Below are positions 1 to 12,433 of a stretch of DNA of 64,000 nt, piece after piece; the first letter of the stretch is position 1; the number at the start of each line of letters is the position of its first letter. Source of the stretch: Sympetrum striolatum. Its lineage: Eukaryota; Arthropoda; Insecta; Odonata; Libellulidae. The notes beneath the pieces were generated by a model. The model was not told where the DNA came from and did no database searches. It was given only the letters and a program-made list of their open reading frames with translations. The stretch lies in the NCBI GenBank assembly GCA_947579665.1, contig CANPUZ010000050.1:496001-560000 (forward strand), read 5' to 3'. The position numbers and the translations under genes are program-made.

Positions 1-2160
1 CCTATTACATATAGCCTGATAAAGCTGAAAATAGTTGATAACCGATTCCACTATTTAAAAGCTAATAATAGTGATGAAAATTCCTGTCAAAACGAAAATT
101 GATAAAAAGCTCTTGGAAAAGTTGAACTCCTTCAACACACGGATTAGACAGGATTTATCGAAAGAATATTTTATACCTTATGCAGTGGAAAACTACACTG
201 CTCGAGAGAAAATAGAAAAGTAAGAATAAGACTTATCTTAGTGGTTTCTGAATTCGAATTTTTAAGTGTTGAATTTTCTTTGCAAGAATTCAATTCCATC
301 ACAATTCTAGTATTTAGACCTTTAATTCGCGACATAATACCTCAAAATGTTCATTTAAACGTCTGATATTCCGCTATCAAACAATCTTGATTGTAACTAT
401 CTCCCAGTGTATTATATTGAAATTATACTCAACTATTTTTATCACGACCAACTTCGAATAATAAATGGCAAAAAATGAAGACAATTAGGCAAAGGCACTA
501 CTTGGAAATCTCGCGAAGGTGAGTCTTAAATGTCTGCATATAAAAACGAAACTAAAAGTCTATTTTCCATTCGTATGGACTTTGAATATTCCCGGTTTTA
601 CTGCCTCTATACAGAGTTGCCGAATTGTCGGAGTTAGAGTGATTTCAGTTAGTTTCCACGTAATCCGCGCTCTGACGCCATCTGGTGTTGCGATAATTGT
701 TTCCGCCACTGTACTGTTAATAATTTAAAGTGAAAAGTTCTGTTTTTTCGAATCCGTGTAGAAATATCTAATACTGCTTAAATTAAAGCTGCAGTAGCAA
801 TATCATTGTTCAAATAAAATTAAGAGCATCGTGATCAACTTACTAATTTATGCATTTCGGTATGAATATTTAATATGATTTACCTAGGCATTTACTGGAC
901 GGAATGTCATGTCGAAATTAAACTCTGATATTGAAAACAGCTCACCCAAATGTCTATATTTAGCATGCTGTACGCTGAAATTTATTAATTTTACTTCAGC
1001 CGAAGAATAGGTTATAATTCTTACACATCTTGAACAAAAGTTTGTTTTCGGGATAAGAAACTATACAGATAACCAAAATATGTAAATTTATTTAGGCCAC
1101 TATTCACCTTCTCAACAGAGGTAGGTAGTAACTTTATTTATAAATTACTGTGAAGATTCTACGCTGAATGTATTTAGGGGGTCAAGGAAATTTATCTTAA
1201 ATGTTATTCATTAGTTACTGGAGAAGGAATTATTATATCAGACCATTTGCATTTCCAATATTTTCCCCTGGCATACGTCACTCGCGGAGTACATAGATAA
1301 ATCTTAAAATCTCAACCAAGTCCCGTACACAGACATATTGGCAAAGTGTTTACCGAGATCAAACTAGCATTTTTCGTAGCCTTATCACTTGGATCCAAAA
1401 GGAACTTCACATATTCCTGACATATTGCTATGTGAGACTGTCAATGTTATTAATCGATCGAAAATATTTTCAGAAATAAAATAATTGCAAATATTAAACA
1501 TTGTTAACATCACGATCTATTTAGGTTTGTAATCAAATACTTTACTGCTCACTTAACCCAATACACTTATAATATAATGAATTTCGACTTAAAAGCATAG
1601 TTCCACAGACTGATTTCGGTAAAGTTGTTACTCTATAGTCATGGCTTCTATCGTTCCGTCTAATATGGCGTTATATCTTGCACTTAATCATTCTCGAGAT
1701 CTACGACTACGTTCCTGGGCATTAATTAACATACCACTTCATTTTGTACGTGTCAATTCTCACTAACAACCTCTTGTTATAAGTATAACCAAGATAAAAC
1801 AATAAATCCTACCTTCTGGTTCCATGATGCACCATTTCTTATTTAATGTCTATAGTTTTTTCTTCAGACAAGAAATATACCAATAGCTTTTTTGTCCATT
1901 CTCGGAATCACACTTATTAAGTTACTGAAGATATCCTCTCAATGATGACCGGTCGTAAGTTTGCGGCTTCATTCGGTGTAGAAAGAAGAAAAGTGCTCCT
2001 TTAGTAGATTTGGGGGGAATGTCAGAGGGGAAGAAGCTATTATGTATGCTTCACTTTTATACGTAGATGCATTTTGTTACATTGTCACGGAAAAGCTCAT
2101 TCAGCTGCAACAACTTGCCCACATCTCGTAAATGTCAGTGGTATGAAAAAGGCGGCTAGA
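1..2160. other. No gene recognised; diverged repetitive DNA
   Basis: I see no coding region with family resemblance here. The longest frame (519-728, 69 codons) has no domain signature. Parts are diverged relatives of DNA further right: the stretch near 1100-1250 resembles 3890-4030 (shared 'tctacgctgaat' and 'aattactg' blocks), and 2040-2110 resembles 4870-4940 ('tatgcttcactt', 'attgtcac', 'aaaagctca'). The first 5.7 kb therefore looks like old internally duplicated repeat DNA. Confidence 0.5.
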
Positions 2161-2162
2161 CT

Positions 2163-2232
2163 TACCACATTTAGATATATATCTCGCGACCCGAACAGTG
2201 GCGTGTGGCAGGGGGTGTAATGACAACATCAT
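2163..2232 (-). mobile_element. LINE 3' tail fragment
   Basis: The stretch containing 'gtggcagggggtgtaatg' after 'agatatatatctcgcgac' is, on the minus strand, the conserved 3' end that follows reverse-transcriptase remains elsewhere in this window (for example downstream of 25777-26319 and 18890-19442). No coding part remains. A second, more diverged tail lies at 2612-2672. Confidence 0.55.
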
Positions 2233-2611
2233 CATTGCCTAATCTAACTTATTTGCACCACTAATATAACTTTTTTTAAGTCTTAAATGTCGTACAAAAA
2301 TACCCAATTTACGCAAGAATTCTTTGTGAGTTTTCGATTATCGAAGACAACTTTTTTAACATAGATATATTAATAAATATCGAATGCAATCTTTCCTGTT
2401 TATTTAAAAAAAATACTGAAATAAAAATGCTTAGAAACCAGTTACAACTAGCTACAGGAATATGAAAGAAATTTGCTATAGGCAAAAAAATCGACGAATT
2501 TCCATTCTTAAGACTAACGAAACGAATTATTAACTAATTAAATTGAACGATATTAGGAAGTAGATTCATACATTTTTATATATTTGTGCATCCCGTGTAT
2601 TAATTATATAT

Positions 2612-2672
2612 GTGTATACCCTGTGAGTCACCAGTGGTGAATGGCAGAGGGTGTAGTAACACCGGCATCATT
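2612..2672 (-). mobile_element. LINE 3' tail fragment, second copy
   Basis: It shares the pattern 'tatacc..gtgag.cacc..tgg....atggcagagggtgta' with the tails at 2163-2232, 18775-18850 and 40745-40810. It is a 5'-truncated remnant without coding sequence. Confidence 0.5.
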
Positions 2673-3194
2673 ACCTCATCTAAGCATGTTAGCTTCTTTT
2701 ATAAGTATGGAAAAAACGAGCAGAAGTAACTAGATATTTTTTCGATTGATTCGTTTTCCTTAACTTTTTACAGATGAATTTTGGGAATCACGTTTGTATT
2801 TTGCTGGAACGTAAATTCCATTTATTTTTTCTGAGATATCTGAACGGATGAATTTACAAATAAAAATGACATTTCGACTTGGTTTTCTCAATTTTTTTTA
2901 GCCAAAATACAGCTAAAAAACTGTAAAATAGCCATAAAATGCACATTTTTCAACGATTTTTACATAAATTGCTAATAAAAATGACATTTGTGTTTAAAAT
3001 ATGGATATATCTATTATCTTTCATTCAAAGTATATGAGATTGAATATTGAGTTGAAGCGGATTTGTAGACTTAATTGTAACTTACATTTCTAGATATATT
3101 GGTTTGGAAAGTCTGGTATTTGCTATTTAACAACAATTATGAAGCATTTGTTACGATCAAGGATGTTACACTGTTATTTATAAAATTTAATATC

Positions 3195-3225
3195 CCCGTT
3201 GAGAATCAACGGGTACTTCTGCTAG
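3195..3225 (+). mobile_element. Helitron 3' terminus (hairpin plus CTAG)
   Basis: CCCGTTGA-GAA-TCAACGGG forms a perfect 8-bp stem with a 3-nt loop, followed 8 bases later by CTAG and then T. A short GC-rich hairpin just before a terminal CTRR is the hallmark of Helitron 3' ends. The same hairpin ends the copy at 53990-54020 and is decayed at 55970-55999. A related degraded end lies at about 39100-39190. The 5' end belonging to this copy was not identified. Confidence 0.7.
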
Positions 3226-3229
3226 TATT

Positions 3230-4180
3230 ATTACTATATATAAAGCTGCAAATCCGACTCATTCATACAAATTCTTGGGCATTTTTAATCGAGCTGGAAG
3301 GCTGAAATTTTCAGGAGAGATTCATAACTGTCAGTCAAGTTGGGAAAAAATCTAAAATTCCCACATTTTGACCTAGGTTTGAGCCCAGAGACGATTATAT
3401 TTTTCAATGTATTTAAATGGGGAAAACGAAAAATGGCCATGCAGAGCAAATTTCTTTCGTTAATTAAAATGTGAAAAAGTAATCGTAGAGCAGTGAGACT
3501 TGATCTATATGACGTCTAAAAGATCACAGTTTGCGACCGATTTAAACGTTCCGACACGAAATTTGTAAAATTTTAGTTACAACGCCAATTTATTTCGTTT
3601 TTTTCTGCTCATTTCGAACATTAAATCTATGGCAACAACCATTGTTTGAATCGAAAACAAGTTTGTTTACAATACTAATTTCATATGCCATGATGAAGGT
3701 TTGATGCATTTTCTAATAATTTTAAATGTTTCATTCTATGTATGTTAATACTAAATGCTGAAAATTGTAAATTTCATCAAAATAGACAGCGAATATCTGC
3801 TCGGTCAATGAATCATTCGGGAATACATACTGTGATGACATAAGCTTATGTAGAGGATACGAGACCATGTATCAACGAAGATAATCGGAAAAGTCGTGTA
3901 AGTAGTGAGATTATTCGAGGAATTAATTGAAACGTCTACGCTGAATCTATATAAGAGGGATAGGAATGCAATTAGGATGAAAAATACTCATTAATTACTG
4001 ATGAAGGACGTATTATACCGGATCAAGTCCACCTATGCCTGAGTAAAAGTAAGTACAACTGAAATTTACATAATCCTAAAATATTACTATCAGAATATTA
4101 ATGCAAATTATTAGTTTTAACGTCAATCCGTAGAAATGATAGAAATAATAAGTTATTTTTCTATGTTTCTTTAATTAATA
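3230..4180. other. No gene recognised
   Basis: Just after the Helitron terminus, 'actatatataaagctgcaaat' resembles the 5' start of the same Helitron family (TCTATATATATAAAGC), so another copy may begin here. The rest is AT-rich with no coding signature. Confidence 0.35.
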
Positions 4181-4310
4181 CGTAGTATATTACGTATTTC
4201 AACTTTCATCGAAAAAAAGAAAAATCTACACATAAAATAAACTGATTTCCTTGAACGACCTTCTGATTACGTTGTTCTACGCTGGATAATTCTTGGTTAG
4301 TGTAATATTA
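4140..4310. repeat. Direct repeat unit, copy 1
   Basis: Shares a nearly identical core with 5222-5370: 'aaatctacacataaaata', 'gatttccttgaacgacc' and 'ttctgattacgttgttctac'. The spacing suggests local duplication about 1.07 kb apart, or two LTR fragments of the element whose pol end lies at 4567-4680. Confidence 0.6.
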
Positions 4311-4690
4311 TACTCCCGTATAATATTATAATTATTAACTCAAGTAATATTTACACTATTTCCTAAATATTACTTCGTATTCCGATCATTTCAATACCAA
4401 GAAATAGATTAGACGCCCAAGAACAAATCCATTTATTTATCACACAACAATCATCACTAATAAACAACTTTAAAACATGACAACGCCAATATACTACATA
4501 TCCCCACACCCCTTTTTGAGCAAAAATCATTTTTTTATCACATCTAGTGATTTTCAGTTTATTCGTTCAATATTCACAATCACATCGCTTGGGTGGTCGT
4601 CTTGGTCTGATTGACCTCCGCAACACTGGTTCCTGCGTGCCCAGCTCGATTTGTGTGGGTTGCGGCCCTTGTAAATTAATAAATAGGGAT
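4198..4690 (-). mobile_element. LTR retrotransposon remnant: pol C-terminus, polypurine tract, LTR start
   Basis: On the minus strand, 4680 to 4567 reads as the basic tail typical of Ty3/gypsy polyproteins (core LRRSIRPRRPPKR), ending at a TGA at 4567-4569. About 55 bases later comes a purine run with AAAAAGGGGTGTGGGGA, as expected for a polypurine tract. TGTAGTATATTGGCG then begins at 4498, a plausible LTR start. The LTR end is not defined. The call rests on this order of signals. The rest of pol is absent, so this is a truncated relic. Confidence 0.55.
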
Positions 4691-5221
4691 ATTAATGTAA
4701 ATTAAAAGAATTAATGACAATCTTTAGAAATAATATATTTGCAAGCAATATGAATCATTAGTTTCATTAGTTCACTAGTTAGAACACTAGTTAATTCAGT
4801 AATATTTTATTTCATAGATCACTTAACCAAATACATTTATCGTATACTGAACTCAGACTAAAACGTTCCATGTATGCTTCACTTTCGTAGTATATACATT
4901 GTGATATATTGTCACCGAAAAGCTCAAAACGGCAACTAAACCCATTGCTGCCCGCCTTTCTTGAAGGACCATTTTATCATTGAATATCAAGAAATTGTAA
5001 CTTTCATCTAAATAACAAATATCATTGAACGATGTTAGGATATCGTTGTTCTTCGTATATGGTGGATTGCTTTTCGTACGTGACTTTGTGTGCTTTTTAT
5101 TATATGCCTATTATGTTTCTTCTTTTCTATTTTAATTACATATTATTATTCTGTCATCCTCTCCAAAGAGAATTAAAAATTAAGTTCTTTATCTACGTTT
5201 TTTAATTATTACGAAGTACAC

Positions 5222-5370
5222 AATTGTTACGTAGTATATTACGAAATTAAACTTTCATCAAAATAAAACAAAAATCTACACATAAAATAGACTGATTTCC
5301 TTGAACGACCTTCTGATTACGTTGTTCTACCTGTTCGCTGGGTAATTCTTCGTTAGTATAAACAATTTCT
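5222..5370. repeat. Direct repeat unit, copy 2
   Basis: Second copy of the 4140-4310 unit, in the same orientation. The region between copies (4700-5200) and on to 5740 shows no gene. Confidence 0.6.
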
Positions 5371-6071
5371 GCTTGTATCATTGAATGATTATTATTTTCC
5401 CATCTTTTCCAAATGGGCTTTAGAATAAAGTTCCTTTTCTAAGTTCTTCAAAACTATTTACATAGTTACTTTGCCAATTATCAATTGTTTATTTAATTAG
5501 AAATGGAGCTCATTGTCGCGGTAGACGCCATTCAATGAATATAGGATTATTTTACATTACATCTTGCACTGAACCGAATACTACACAGGTTATTGTCTAT
5601 TTATTTTCTGCATTTTCATCTGATGCAGTATTTTATTCTAACTTTACTGTGTTTGGCGTATTTCCTTAATTTAATTTAACAAATGCGTATTCATTAAAGA
5701 CTCCCGTATCACATAAACGTGAAAGGTTTTTGAAAAATTTTACTATCATATTATTTAGCGAATCTCTATCTCACTCATTTGAAAATTATGCATACGATAG
5801 ACAGTCGTATAGTTAAAAACGAAACATCCATGTAACATATAGACCTATAACTCAGGGTAGTATTCCTTGATAATTTTCTCTGCTTGCAGTTTGCAAGCAC
5901 CCATTAACTAGTTTTATTATAAAGCACCTAAGTAATAAAACTGATCCTACCTTGCAAGCCCAGAAAAAGTTCGAGTTTTTTTCCTCAACATCTTTTGTAG
6001 TGGCTCTTTTTAAAAAATTAATATGAATACTGTAAAGGCTTGCTGACCTATGGCAATTCTTACCTAACAAC

Positions 6072-6674
6072 TTAACCCTTGATTACTCGCATCCCAAATT
6101 GTCAAGTCAGTACTCGCGTTGGGTGGAATCAACCAGACGCCTTCCAAAGGGGAAGATTGTCTACAAATGTAGTGAATACATTTTTAATTCATTAGTGATG
6201 ATGTGATATTAATGGTTAACCTGATTATTAAAATAAAATCAAATAAATATTTTCAAATAATTTTAATATTCAGTAAAAATTCGATATCCCTGACGCAGAG
6301 TAAATGGCTGATGAATTTGGAATATATGCGTATAAGAAGTAAACTGTTTAAAAAAATAAAATTTAATATATTAATAATAATTGTTAATTATATGAAATTT
6401 ATATAATATATTCCTAGAAATTAAGGTGGAAACAAGGTCAAAAATGCAAAATTTTACGTAAAGGTCTTTCATCTACCTGTCACTCCGCTAAGAAAAATTA
6501 GTTTAAATTATTAAACTTTCATTTCCGACCTGGCGAAAATGCACGACTGGTTCAGAACTTTCTGAAACTCAGCTACTATGAGAAAGAAGAAGTATAAAAG
6601 CACTAATAAAAAGTTATGCAATTTTAAAATTCACATGGGTCGATTCGACCCAGACGCGAGTACTCGAGGGTTAA
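6072..6674. mobile_element. piggyBac-like non-autonomous element, copy 1
   Basis: Bounded by TTAA on both sides (6072-6075 and 6671-6674). Terminal inverted repeats read CCCTTGATTACTCGC at the left and, reversed, CCCTCGAGTACTCGC at the right. Subterminal GGGTNGAATC and its complement add a second inverted block. TTAA duplication and CCC-starting ends are the piggyBac signature. It has no transposase, so it would have been mobilised in trans. Confidence 0.8.
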
Positions 6675-6952
6675 TAATTGTAATAAATCATCTTTATTTG
6701 GGTGAGATTGAGACTAAAAAGTCTCTTCATCCATCTAACCCAGATATGGAAAATGAAAGAAATATTAAGAGAGGGCATTTCAAACATGACCCGGAGGAAC
6801 AATAGTGATTTTGTTGATTATCTGAGCAATAAAAAGAAATGAGATTACCAGTATCGAAACTTGGCAGTATTTAAGAAATTTGGAAACTGGAATATTTATT
6901 TCAGTCCCTGATTATCAGACACAAGATACATATTAGGTTTCATTGTACTTAC

Positions 6953-7362
6953 CTTCATTATCTCCATCCTTCAAGCCTGAAGCAGTCTTCACCTCAATTT
7001 TCAACCTATAATCTTTACCTTTCATTTTGTTTAAAGCATTTTTCAATTCTTCGTCACTTGAAATCAGAACTTCATCTCCTTCGCTATCTGTTGGATGGAG
7101 AAAGACGGAAGTAAAAAAATAAACGTGTTACAATACCTCTTAACTAGGCAAAGGATGCTAATGTAATCTGATTTACCTTCCCACATAACGCTGAATGGCA
7201 ATGATTTTAACGACTCAAATACAGTTTTCAACTTCTCCTCGAGGAGAAGAAAATCTGTTAAAGCATTTTTGGGTATAACAAAGCAATGAACTTCATTTTT
7301 CCCCGATGAACCATCGAGATACAATGTAGCTCTAAAGGAAGAGGTCTCCTCCGACGTGCTTG
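6953..7362 (-). pseudogene. p62/ref(2)P-like PB1 fragment, decayed duplicate
   Basis: Two exons of a sequestosome-1 PB1 domain. Exon 1 runs 7362-7177, with donor GTAAAT. Exon 2 runs 7087-6953, with acceptor CCAACAG and donor GTAAGT. Their joined frame carries the OPCA acidic motif [15 protein letters not shown] and a final strand YRLKIEVKT. The intact copy has ATGATG at this point, whereas here the sequence is TTTTAG followed by CAAGCACG, so no start codon remains unless an upstream exon is spliced on. The basic pair RR of the PB1 front face (EFRRFVI in the other copy) is HC here (EVHCFVI). No ZZ exon follows, because DNA equivalent to 10875-12883 is deleted. It could still be transcribed as a PB1-only product, but a pseudogene is more likely. 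Confidence 0.75.
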
Positions 7363-7549
7363 CTAAAATAAAGCAGATAAAGTAAAAGATTAGTTTGTCA
7401 GTTATCAACAATAACGTTTATCAGGGTATTAATACGCACAGAAATCAAGTACAGTGATGTCTGGTAATGTTTAAAGGCTGGGACACAATCAACGGGAACT
7501 TAGCTGTGTGTAAATAAATGGAATGAATGGTACCGGACCCGTTTAGCCT

Positions 7550-7690
7550 CGGTTGCGATATCGTAGGAAGGGCGTTGGCAACTGAGTGACGTGATGTTGA
7601 ATATGCGCAAGGCGGAACTTGCTGGCTCTCTAGGATCGAACCAAGGACAATCAGGGATACGTTAAATAGCGAACATGAAATTTATCTATG
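7550..7690 (-). repeat. SINE-like repeat with tRNA-type B box
   Basis: 'tcgtaggaagggcgttggc' followed by 'gatcgaaccaaggacaatc' occurs here, at 13550-13695 and at 19570-19690. The minus strand of 'gatcgaacc' gives GGTTCGATC, close to the polymerase III B box. The first two copies are part of the p62 segmental duplication; the third is independent. Confidence 0.5.
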
Positions 7691-7759
7691 ATCTTTATTC
7701 ACATGCCAACTTACAAGTTTCTATATCATTGGGAAGAAGTTCAAAAAAATATCATATGG

Positions 7760-9735
7760 AATGGACGAGTTTATCAACACAAGCTTAACATATCGATATT
7801 TGCAATATTCACGTATCGATTGCAAATCATCGAGAATTTTTCACATCGAGATATGACGGCCCCCATTGTGCCTCTTCGTGGTGTTATTTATTTAATAAGC
7901 AGAAGTGCCTGTTAATTCTCTACAGGAATGTTAAATTTCATTAATACCAGTGTAACAACCTTGATCATGAGAAATACTTCATAATAGTTGAAAGAAAGGA
8001 AATACCAGACATTCTAATTCAATATACCAAGAATTATAAGTTACAATGAAGTCTACAAAGCCGCAGCAACTCAATATTCAATCTCATATACTTAAATAAA
8101 AAATATCTTCAACTGAGACAATTTAAATATATATTCTAAGATCACATTAGGATAAGCAGGACCACGTTTAAAGTTACATCTTCATGCAGGTACAAGAGGA
8201 CAAATGAATCAAGCATTAAACGTAAATGACAGAAATAAATTACATTTCACTCAAAATAAACAAAGATGAATATTCTATATGGAAAGTAAATGTATTTTGG
8301 AGCTGACTCGTATCTCAATCTTAAAATGTGTAACATAAACACGAACCACAAAAGCAATCAAAATACCAAAATTGAAACAAAGATTCAACACCAATAATAG
8401 AAGGATAGTAAATGAATATGGAGTGGAAGCACTTAAAAACAACGAATAAATCAATTTTTGCAAGGGAATGAGTTTTTTTATACATGGTAATTTAGACAAA
8501 ATTTTCGTATATTTTATCAATAATCTGGCAATTTCGAATCGCAAGCGATATTCAACGACCAAAATAAGAATCTTTATTCAATTTCCCTTCTTTTTATGAT
8601 AGTTTCTACTTCTTAGAACTGATCTTTCTAATTTAGTTTTGCAAAAGAAATGAACCCTACAGCGAAAAAATGTTCTATTTCGCTTATAGCATACAAGTTT
8701 CCTATCGTTAGTACAACACTGGAGTACACTTTTCATTTTGTAATGACCGAATTGATAGTATAAATAGTTCTTATTTAAATATCAATACATAGATAAATTA
8801 TTCTGTAAAGAGCATGACAAAAATTAATCACTTTACTCACGTAAGCATGGCAATTGAATTTTTCTTCACTCTTCATCCAACGTCTAACTTTTGCTGACGG
8901 GTAAATATCTTGGAGAGGAGCACAAACTATTTTTTTAAACCTACTTCAAATCGTCTAATCTTAAATGGTGCATAAATGAATATCTTACTGTTATTGGTTT
9001 TAATGCTATGGTTTTTAAGCAGGTGTTCCTCTCTGAGACAATAACCTGCTGACGATGTCACAGCATTAGTTTATTTTCAAAAACTAACCTGCGTTCAATG
9101 ATTAAATTTACGAGAAAATTTTTCTCTGCTGTAATGAATCCTTCGAACGACATTTTCAGAATAATTGCGTTCCCGCTAAGACGAGTGAATATCTTAAATT
9201 GGGACTTAATTGAAGTTTAACGACATTGGAAGTAATTAAATAAGGTGGTCCGATCACAATTATCATAGATTGACAAAGTGATTACTTTTTGTGAAATGGA
9301 ATCGGTAAAAAAAATGTCATTACAATTTTTCTGAAAAGAAAGCTAAAATTGAGAATTAATCACACCTTTCACGCTTGTGAATGTATATCTTTCACAAAGT
9401 GATATCAATTGAGGTACTGCCGTGGAAAGATGGGAGAGGCTCCCCCCTCCACCGCTATCGCGTTGTGAGCTGCGGAGGGGGAAGCTGACTTTGCTTCATC
9501 ACGAACCACGACAGTTCGGAAGATGAGCCATGCGAAGCTGAATGACGTCACAATTCTCAGCTCAACTCCGCTTCGTATCCGGTGACCACAGCTGCATTCA
9601 AAAGTAAAGGTTCGTTTGTTAAAATGTTGTCATCTCGGCGTAACTTCCCTCAACTTAGCTTTGCTTCGCATTTGGTGGCCACCAGGCCTTAAGGACTTCC
9701 GTGCCAAATAAATGTGAAAAGCATTGGAAATAATT
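7760..9735. other. No gene; contains a Helitron-family body fragment
   Basis: At about 8545-8720, 'cgaccaaaataagaatctt' followed by 'gcaaaagaaatgaacc' matches the body repeated at 38640-38800, 41030-41240, 42240-42400 and in the 53-56 kb Helitrons. Near 9420-9640 lies a GC-richer patch ('gagaggctcccccctccacc', 'gaatgacgtcac') that I cannot assign. No coding region is recognisable. Confidence 0.4.
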
Positions 9736-10072
9736 ATCCTATTATTACATTATTTGATGAATCTCGATCTCACATTTGAAAAATGTACATACAACAGACA
9801 GGGGTATAATTAAAAAGAAAAGTAAATATAACATATAGACCAATAACTCAGGGAAGTATCCCTTGATAATTTTCTTTGCGTGCAGTTTGCAAGCACCCAT
9901 TTACTAGTTTTATTACAAAGCTCCTAAGTAATAAAACAGATCCCACCTTGCAAGCCCAGAAAAAGTTCCGAGTTTTTTTTTCCCTCAACATCTTCTGTAT
10001 TGGCTCTTTTTGAGAAAAATATTTTGAATATTGTAAATGCTTGCTGACCTATGGCAATTCTTACCTAACAAC

Positions 10073-10679
10073 TTAACCCTCGAGTACTCGCATCCCAAAT
10101 TGTCAAGTCAGTACTCGCGTTGGGTGGAATCAACCAGACGCCTTCCAAAGGGGAAGATTGTCTCAAAATGTAGTGAATAAATTTTTAATTCATTATTAAT
10201 TATGTCATATTAATTAATTCTTAACCTGGTTATTAAAATAAAATTAATTAAATATTTTCAAATAATTTTAATATTCAGTAAAAATTTGATATCCCTGACG
10301 CTGACTATATGGCTGATGGATTTGGAATATTGCGTATAAAAAGTTAACCATTTAAAAATAAAATATAATTTCATATACTAATGATAATTATTAATTATAT
10401 GAAATTTATATAATATCTATAAAAATTAAGGCGGAAACAAGGTCAAAAATGCAAAATTTTACGTAAAGGTCTTTCATCTACCTGTCACTCCGCTAAGAAA
10501 AATTAGTTTAAATTATTAAACTTTCATTTCCGACCTGGCGAATATGCACGACTGGTTCAGAACATTCTAAAACTCAGCTACTATGAGGAACAAGATGTAA
10601 TAAAGCACTAATAAAAAGTTATGGAATTTTAAGATTCACATGAGTCGATTCCACCCAGATGCGAGTACTCGAGGGTTAA
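10073..10679. mobile_element. piggyBac-like non-autonomous element, copy 2
   Basis: TTAA-bounded (10073-10076 and 10676-10679), with ends CCCTCGAGTACTCGC in inverted orientation, better preserved than copy 1. It lies at the position equivalent to 6072-6674 within the duplication, so the two are duplicated rather than independently inserted. Confidence 0.8.
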
Positions 10680-10879
10680 TAATTATAATAAATCATCTTT
10701 ATTTGGGTGAGATTGAGACTAAAAAGTCTCTTCATCCATCTAACCCAGATATGGAAAATGAAAGGAAAATTAAGAGAGAGTATTTCAAACACAACCCAGA
10801 GGAACAATAGTGATTTTGTTGATTATCTGAGCAATAAAAAGAAATGAGAGTACCAGTATTGAAACATGGCAGCATTTAA

Positions 10880-12430
10880 GAAATATGCAAACTGCACATG
10901 AACAGATGAGATAAACAGCATAGAAGAAGCATTTAGTGAGAAGAGAATGCTGATGAATGGAGATCAGATTTGTGATGAACAAAATAAAATATGGGATACA
11001 ATGAAAACAAAGATACAAAACCCAATTTCACAAAAAGAGTTATATTATACACAAGGGGAGGCAAAAGATACCTTCTGTAAAAAGATTATCAATACCTAAT
11101 GTTCCATTTCCCCTCTCGTGAATCTCTAATTATTAAATTCTATTTGTTCAGAAATTACATTTTATTTTAATTCTCATTTCCTCCAATACCTATATAATGG
11201 TAAGTTACTGACTTCAGATAAATGATTACATAAATTGAATATACTACATACATTTTTATTTTCAAAATTTATATCTTGATGCTTCTAATATTTTAATTTA
11301 ATTTGTTACAAAATGATTCACTCAGTGATTTAATAGAATTTCTCCATCACAATTTCACATTAATTTAAAGTTATTATTCTACTGTATTTATGAAAACTAT
11401 ATTTCTCATTTACCTCTTTGTGCATTACTTCGATTTATTTGCATTTTGTCTTATGATACAGCTGTTGTCTCAAATGACACTTTACTTAGCTATAAACTGT
11501 TGTGTATTTGTTATGTTACAATTTGTAACTCACTAATAAATATTGCTATTATTATTATTTAAGTAAAAGAAACAAATCTGAGCATATCCTGTTGGGTGAT
11601 ATTAGGTAATTTTTCTAAATATCCTGAGCTAAAGTAAAATATTTGAATAAATATCAATTTTGCAACAAAAGAATAAGTATTTAAACGTTCATCACTCATT
11701 GAGAGAGAAAGATCCATTATTGTACATTACTGAAATATTTAGGAGAGGTTACAGGAAGTTGTTATAAGATATTTCTTTTCAAAACTTATTCACTCATCAA
11801 AAGATTAAATCAGCGGATGGGATCATAATTGAAGACCCATGTAGCAGACAGCTTTTAATTCATCAATAAGAATTATTCATATAAAATTCGTATCTCCTTT
11901 ATGTGTGACGCTGGAACTAAAATTATTGCCTTTATAGATAGAGTAAAGATTTCGCATTTTATAATGATACAACAATATTATGTCACTGCGTTTATTCTTT
12001 AGATACAAAGCTGCGAAAGTTACCTTTTTCTCTACTTTTGATGCCGATATTTCGGCTATTTACGAGCTTCCGAGAAATTTACCACTGCCGCTAAGGCTAC
12101 GCTAAACGAATTTATCTTCTTACATATCGTTTCTATACAACACAGCCCGTCCACCCAATCTTCGCTACTAATCGTGAAATATGCGCGGCGCGGATGGGTT
12201 GAGTTGGGTGATAAGGGTTTCCTTCATTCAATTGAAGAAAATTGCCCTTTATCTTACAGTAAAATAACATAAAGGCGATTTCTTAAAGTAAAATTACATC
12301 AAAATGGCATTTCTTTCCGAACATCCAATCCTAGAACCCATGTTTTACTCCATCGACCCGTAAGATTGTAGGTAATCGAGATATACTCCATTTCGACTAT
12401 TTTACATAAACCAGGTCCAACAGATATTTA
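10880..12430. other. No gene recognised between duplication repeat and p62 exon 3
   Basis: AT-rich sequence downstream of the p62 stop codon. I looked on the minus strand for a ubiquitin-associated (UBA) domain exon, expected in complete p62 proteins, and saw none. A short GC-richer stretch near 12100-12240 is unassigned. Confidence 0.4.
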
Positions 12431-12433
12431 CCA

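Larger units (their letters stand above)
5745..7757 (-). repeat. Segmental duplication, proximal copy (carries p62-like pseudogene)
   Basis: Matches 9735-13757 in the same orientation. Homology runs from about 5745 through a shared piggyBac-like element to about 6885. It resumes at about 6890 against 12885 and ends at about 7757 with 'gaagttcaaaaaa'. Relative to the distal copy, about 2.0 kb (10875-12883) is missing, which removes the ZZ exon. Because both copies carry the piggyBac-like element at the same place, its insertion predates the duplication. Confidence 0.8.

Noticed and set aside
7064..7411. p62-like frame extended upstream with a hydrophobic MLITDKL-type start
   Set aside because: The apparent start is not ATG, and the hydrophobic stretch is the translated polypyrimidine/intron side of the exon 1 border, seen in both duplicates.
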